From positions 1 through 38,108 of the forward strand of contig NZ_AGTS01000017.1 in NCBI RefSeq assembly GCF_000238595.1: 38,108 nucleotides of DNA. Reading direction: 5' to 3'. The stretch is from Acidovorax sp. NO-1 (GTDB lineage: Bacteria; Pseudomonadota; Gammaproteobacteria; Burkholderiales; Burkholderiaceae_C). A program made the translations under genes and the position numbers. Positions 34,216 to 38,108 of the stretch are shown piece after piece (the stretch's first letter is position 1; each line of letters begins with the position of its first letter). The notes below the pieces were generated by a model. That model was not told the DNA's origin, did no database searches, and saw only the letters and a list, made by a program, of their open reading frames with translations.

Positions 34216-35468
34216 ATGGACTCCTCAATCAGGGCCTGGGCTTCGGGCAGGCGCAGCTGGCCGGAGATCAGGCGGGGGAGCAAGGCGTCGCGGAGGGTAG
34301 CGAGGGTTTGGGCTTGCTGTTCATTCGATTTCAGCATCTCGAAGACCACGCCGATTTTTTCCTGAAATGCCGTTGCGACCTCTCGACTGGGAACAAGGAT
34401 GGGAATTTGGCGAACCGTTTTTGAGTTCACTGCATCTGCAATAGATGATGTACTACTCAATCTTGAGAAATCAAACTGCCTCAGATGCAGGTAGATGAAC
34501 TCGGTTGAAAGCTGTGAAGCTGGATCAAGCCGGAAGTGAGCGATGGCCTCATTGGTGGTCATCTCACCATCAGTAATCGCAACCCGCCCGATCGTCATCT
34601 TAAAACTCATCAAGACGGTGTTGTCTGGCACTCGGCGTACGTTGAACTTGTCAACAGCTTCCGCTGTCAGGAATTCGTTAGTTGTGCTCGCATAGGTACC
34701 GCAGATCCCCATGTCTCGAATCGACACCCATCTCACATCATTCGAATCTTCGCTGAACCAATGCTGCTCTTTGCGGGGAGGCGTCTTGCCAATTCCAACT
34801 ATGGAAACGTCTTCCATTGTTGCGCTGCGCCACCCCCTCGGCACCTCCCCCAACTCCGACGTTTCAAACCCATCGGGAAACAGCGCTGCGGTGGCCTCGT
34901 CCATGCCTTCGGGCGTGCGGCCTTCCATCTTGGCGCGCGCGGGTTCGAAATCGACGAACCAGGACTTGAACAGTGCCTGGGCGATGGCTTCGAGGGTGGC
35001 GTTGGTCTCGCGCAGGAGGGTGATGCGGTCTTCTAACCCATCTAGCAAACTAGCGACACTGTCTTGATAACTGCGGTCACTAGGTATCTTCAAAGAAAAG
35101 TTCTCCAAAGAGCCTATGACAATTTGTGCCTGAGCGGAGCCAGTGCGCAAAGCATGCGTGTCACTGGCTTTCAAAGCCCAGTACAAAAACTTGCGAGATA
35201 CCTTCTCTATGTCGGGGGATACAACGATCGAAAGATTGGTCACTGAACAGTGAGGCGGCGACATCTTCACATCACCCGTCCCTCCTTCGCCACGACAAAC
35301 AATGACGAGTTGGCGCTCTGCAAATTGGTAGTCGGGCAGATAACCGACCACTCCGTAACCACTAAACACAGGAAACCCTGTGGTAGCAAGCGCCGATTTC
35401 GCGAGAAACTTGCCGTACTTGAAAGTGGCGAGATTCGAGAGCTTGTAGGTGCTCCACTCAGAACTCAT
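34212..35468 (-). CDS. hsdS: type I restriction-modification specificity subunit (HsdS)
   Basis: The 418-residue protein has two target recognition domains. The first spans residues about 1-150. The central conserved helix follows ([20 protein letters not shown]), then the second TRD opening [10 protein letters not shown], and the distal helix ([20 protein letters not shown]). It sets the DNA sequence recognised by the complex. It overlaps the hsdM stop by 11 bases and the next gene by four. The first TRD has lower G+C flavour (many AAA/TTT-rich codons) than its neighbours, as expected from TRD exchange. Confidence 0.95.
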   Translation of the reverse strand: MSSEWSTYKLSNLATFKYGKFLAKSALATTGFPVFSGYGVVGYLPDYQFAERQLVIVCRGEGGTGDVKMSPPHCSVTNLSIVVSPDIEKVSRKFLYWALKASDTHALRTGSAQAQIVIGSLENFSLKIPSDRSYQDSVASLLDGLEDRITLLRETNATLEAIAQALFKSWFVDFEPARAKMEGRTPEGMDEATAALFPDGFETSELGEVPRGWRSATMEDVSIVGIGKTPPRKEQHWFSEDSNDVRWVSIRDMGICGTYASTTNEFLTAEAVDKFNVRRVPDNTVLMSFKMTIGRVAITDGEMTTNEAIAHFRLDPASQLSTEFIYLHLRQFDFSRLSSTSSIADAVNSKTVRQIPILVPSREVATAFQEKIGVVFEMLKSNEQQAQTLATLRDALLPRLISGQLRLPEAQALIEESM

Positions 35469-37008
35469 ACCCCAGCCCCCCCAGCTTCGCCCGAATCACC
35501 GCATCCAGCTCTGCGCCCTTGGCCATCTGCTCGCCCAGCTTTTCCGTCAGCTTCTGCATCTTGTCGGCAAAGGCTTCGTCGTCGTCTTCCACTTCTTCGG
35601 CGCCCACATAGCGACCCGGGGTGAGTACATGGCCGTGCTGCGCAATCTCGGCCAAGGGCACGCTGCGGCAAAAGCCTTTCACGTCTTCATAGCTGCCTGC
35701 CCCCGGCTCGCCGCGCCAGGCGGCCACCACGGCTTCGATGCGGGCGATGGTTTCGTCGGTCAACTCTGCCTGCACGCGGCTGATCATGCGGCCCTGCTTG
35801 CGGGCGTCGATGAACAGCACTTCGCCCTTGCGCGCCTTCTGCTTGGCCAAAAACCACAGGCAGGCAGGGATCTGGGTATTGAAGAACAACTGCCCCGGCA
35901 GGGCCACCATTACCTCCACCACGTCGGCATCCACCATCGCAGCGCGGATCACGCCTTCGTTGTTCTGGCTGCTGCTCATGCTGCCATTGGCCAGCACAAT
36001 GCCTGCACGCCCCGTGGGCTTCAAGTGGTGCAGCATGTGCTGCAACCAGGCGTAGTTGGCGTTTCCGTGGGGTGGGTCGCCAAACTCCCAGCGCGGGTCG
36101 CCTTCCAGGCTGCCGTGCCACCAGTCAGAGATGTTGAAGGGCGGGTTGGCCAGGATGTAGTCCGCCCGCAGGTCGGGGTGCTGGCTGCGGGTGAAGGTGT
36201 CGGCAGGCTCGCGGCCCAGGTTGTAGTCAATGCCGCGAATGGCCAGGTTCATGGCGGCCAGGCGCCAGGTGGTGGGGTTGGCCTCTTGGCCGTAGATGCT
36301 CACATCTCCCAGTTTGCCGCCGTGGGCTTCGATGAACTTCTCACTCTGCACAAACATGCCGCCCGAACCGCAGCATGGGTCGTACACCTTGCCTTCGTGC
36401 GGGGCCAAGATGGCGACCAGGGTTTTGACGATGCTGGCGGGCGTGTAGAACTGCCCGCCCCGCTTGCCCTCGGCACTGGCAAACATGCCCAGAAAGTATT
36501 CGTACACCTGGCCCAGCACGTCGCGGGCCACGGCGGGGTCGTCGCCAAAGCCTATTGTTGACACCAGGTCCACCAGCTCGCCCAGCTTGCCGTCAGGCAA
36601 CTGCGCACGGGCATAGCGTTTGTCGAGAATGCCTTTGAGCTTGGGGTTCTCAGCCTCGATCAGCGTGAGGGCGTCGTCAATGCGCTTGCCAATGTCGGGC
36701 TGCTTGGCGGCATTGCGCAGCGATTCCCACCGCGCGCCTTCGGGCACCCAGAAGACGTTGACCTCTTTGTAATAGTCGCGGTCTTCCAGCTCGGTTTCGA
36801 TGTCGGCAGGATCGGCGTTGCCGTAGAAGTATTCGTCGTCGGGGTTGGTGAGGCGGGCCGTCAGCTCGGCACGGCGGGCGGCAAAGGTGTCAGAGATGTA
36901 TTTGACGAAGATGAGGCCGAGCACCAGGTGCTTGTATTCGGCGGCGTCCATATTGGCGCGCAGCTTGTCGGCGGTGGCCCAGAGGGTTTTTTTGATGTCG
37001 TCGAGCAT
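35458..37008 (-). CDS. hsdM: type I restriction-modification methyltransferase (HsdM)
   Basis: From the ATG at 37008 ([19 protein letters not shown]) the product is 516 residues; a TTG at 37035 is rejected as it adds non-family residues. It is an N6-adenine methyltransferase with the N-terminal helical domain, [21 protein letters not shown] motif [14 protein letters not shown] and catalytic motif [15 protein letters not shown]. It methylates host sites and is required for restriction. No clear Shine-Dalgarno precedes the ATG. It heads the hsd operon. Confidence 0.96.
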   Translation of the reverse strand: MLDDIKKTLWATADKLRANMDAAEYKHLVLGLIFVKYISDTFAARRAELTARLTNPDDEYFYGNADPADIETELEDRDYYKEVNVFWVPEGARWESLRNAAKQPDIGKRIDDALTLIEAENPKLKGILDKRYARAQLPDGKLGELVDLVSTIGFGDDPAVARDVLGQVYEYFLGMFASAEGKRGGQFYTPASIVKTLVAILAPHEGKVYDPCCGSGGMFVQSEKFIEAHGGKLGDVSIYGQEANPTTWRLAAMNLAIRGIDYNLGREPADTFTRSQHPDLRADYILANPPFNISDWWHGSLEGDPRWEFGDPPHGNANYAWLQHMLHHLKPTGRAGIVLANGSMSSSQNNEGVIRAAMVDADVVEVMVALPGQLFFNTQIPACLWFLAKQKARKGEVLFIDARKQGRMISRVQAELTDETIARIEAVVAAWRGEPGAGSYEDVKGFCRSVPLAEIAQHGHVLTPGRYVGAEEVEDDDEAFADKMQKLTEKLGEQMAKGAELDAVIRAKLGGLGYEF

Positions 37009-37178
37009 GGAGGCTGAGAGAATTTGGCCGCACAACCCGGCTCAAAAGAGCGGGTTGGACGCATAGAAATCACTCGTCCCATCTTACCGTCACGATCACA
37101 GATGGATACAGGTCCCTGCGCTCGGTCAACTGTCTTGAGGGCGCAGTGCTTCAAATTGGATGAATCGCCCCGGATTCC

Positions 37179-38108
37179 CTAGACACTCGTGAGCCGTTGG
37201 GAATGGCGTCGTTCGAACTCTCTCAACTTTGCATCAAATGGCTCCAACGCATCCTTGGGCACCTCCGGCTGCGACAGTCCCAACCACTCCCGGATCTTCT
37301 GCGGCGCCAGTTGACCTTCGTTGATGAGCTCGTTGACCATCCGAAGATAGATAGCCCGGTTTTCAGCGAGCAGGGTCTGCGCACGTTCGTACTGGGTCTG
37401 CAGACCTGCTTCAATTTCTGAATTGGTACCGGCCACATCCGTGTTGATATCCTCCCCGGCCTCCGTGCTGACATCCACATGGCTGATGCGCTTACCAAAC
37501 GCGGCATGCCGGATAAAGGCGGCCATTTGCTGCGTCGCCAGCTTGAGATCGTTCTCACTGCCCGAGCTCAGCGACTCCATGCCAAACACCATCTCTTCGG
37601 CAGCGCGACCTGAGAGCGCAACACACACCGCGTCGAGCAGATTGCCGCGGGTTTTGACTTTGAGCGCATTGAAGCTGTTGTAGCCCCCGGAGAAGGTCGC
37701 CATGTTGATGCGAATTTCCAGCGGAGCCTGCCGGAAGAGCAAGGCGTATATCAGACCATGCCCCGCTTCGTGCACCGCCAGAACTGCCCGCATGTCTGGG
37801 TCGGGTCGCTGACGAAGCTTGCTGATCTCAAACGCTACGGGTACGGTATGTATCCGGTGGCCCCATCGCGCGATCAGTAGTCCGGCATCTGGGTCGACAT
37901 CTATGGTCAGCTCCTCACCTGGCCCGGCGCCCTGCTCCAGCGCCCAGAGTGTGAAGTCCACCAGAGGTGCACTCATCAGACCATGCACGGAAGAGAAAAC
38001 CGGACGGGTGCCCTGGGTGGGAAACACCGAATTGGCGTAGATCTGCTCCCTGACCGCATCGGTCACTTCAAAGCGCAGTCCACTGGACGCCTCGATTTCC
38101 TGCAAGTA
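37179..38108 (-). CDS. C-terminal part of Clp-like AAA+/M41 metallopeptidase fusion (partial)
   Basis: The frame is open at the window edge; the apparent start at 38105 is an internal TTG (Leu). The visible 309 residues begin with a piece resembling the small C-terminal subdomain of Clp/HSP100 AAA+ ATPases (FPTQGTRPVFSSVHGLMSAP, then GEELTIDVDPD). They continue into an M41 peptidase domain: zinc motif VLAVHEAGHGLIYALL, followed by SGRAAEEMVFG and SGSENDLKLATQQM, which holds the third ligand region of FtsH. No FtsH-type SRH is in view. It would be an ATP-dependent zinc protease. It reads toward hsdM and may share its accessory island. The ATPase part lies outside the window. Confidence 0.8.
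   Translation of the reverse strand, partial: YLQEIEASSGLRFEVTDAVREQIYANSVFPTQGTRPVFSSVHGLMSAPLVDFTLWALEQGAGPGEELTIDVDPDAGLLIARWGHRIHTVPVAFEISKLRQRPDPDMRAVLAVHEAGHGLIYALLFRQAPLEIRINMATFSGGYNSFNALKVKTRGNLLDAVCVALSGRAAEEMVFGMESLSSGSENDLKLATQQMAAFIRHAAFGKRISHVDVSTEAGEDINTDVAGTNSEIEAGLQTQYERAQTLLAENRAIYLRMVNELINEGQLAPQKIREWLGLSQPEVPKDALEPFDAKLREFERRHSQRLTSV

Noticed and set aside
35449..36561. 370-codon plus-strand frame
   Set aside because: Antisense to hsdM with no recognisable domain.

Overview
The window looks like a chromosomal accessory region of a betaproteobacterium, most likely order Burkholderiales (Comamonadaceae-like). It has high G+C, coding style typical of that group, tightly overlapping ATGA/GTGA gene junctions and IS66 elements. 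The genus is an inference and cannot be fixed from the sequence alone.

Region 1 (1-898, minus) is the 5' two thirds of a SulP anion transporter, with a possible 27-codon leader ORF upstream (1052-1135). Region 2 (1373-8484, minus) is a long co-directional run reading cydA-cydB-DUF2474-sqr-small membrane protein-MBL-fold protein-truncated haemoglobin-exported protein, then a DsrE-like protein and a rhodanese. It couples a bd-type quinol oxidase to a Tat-exported sulfide:quinone oxidoreductase and sulfur-handling proteins. Divergent from it (8712-10079, plus) is a sigma54 activator whose three sensor cysteines have the spacing of FisR, the polysulfide-sensing activator. A near-consensus sigma54 promoter faces cydA, and a cluster of CTGCCA/TGGCAG half-sites lies between the two genes. 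A 1-Cys-type peroxiredoxin (10104-10748) follows.

Region 3 (10902-20243) is a second sulfur module around a symmetrical divergent promoter/operator at 16749-16787. Rightward lie bigR (ArsR-type persulfide sensor), two YeeE/YedE permease halves, a DUF442 sulfurtransferase-like protein and a second SulP transporter. Leftward lie blh (ETHE1/persulfide-dioxygenase-like), DUF2892, OsmC, a frameshifted membrane gene, an alpha/beta hydrolase, a frameshifted LGT-TlpA fusion, two methyltransferase-like genes and a Crp/Fnr regulator. The window therefore carries two adjacent reactive-sulfur regulons, one FisR/sigma54-like and one BigR-like.

Region 4 (20244-28948) is a mobile-element landscape. A MacAB/DevBCA-type efflux operon (20501-23633) ends exactly at the left end of a truncated IS66-type element. 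A complete 3,420-bp IS66 element (24846-28265) follows, with terminal inverted repeats, a perfect 8-bp target duplication and a UPF0149/SEC-C passenger gene. It splits a TetR-type C-terminal remnant in frame.

Region 5 (28996-38108, minus) is a type I restriction-modification locus. The order is hsdM-hsdS-AlbA_2/GHKL ATPase-hsdR, with the ATPase gene overlapping hsdS. Upstream lies the C-terminal part of an unusual Clp-like AAA+/M41 metallopeptidase fusion that runs off the window. No tRNA, rRNA or CRISPR array was seen.
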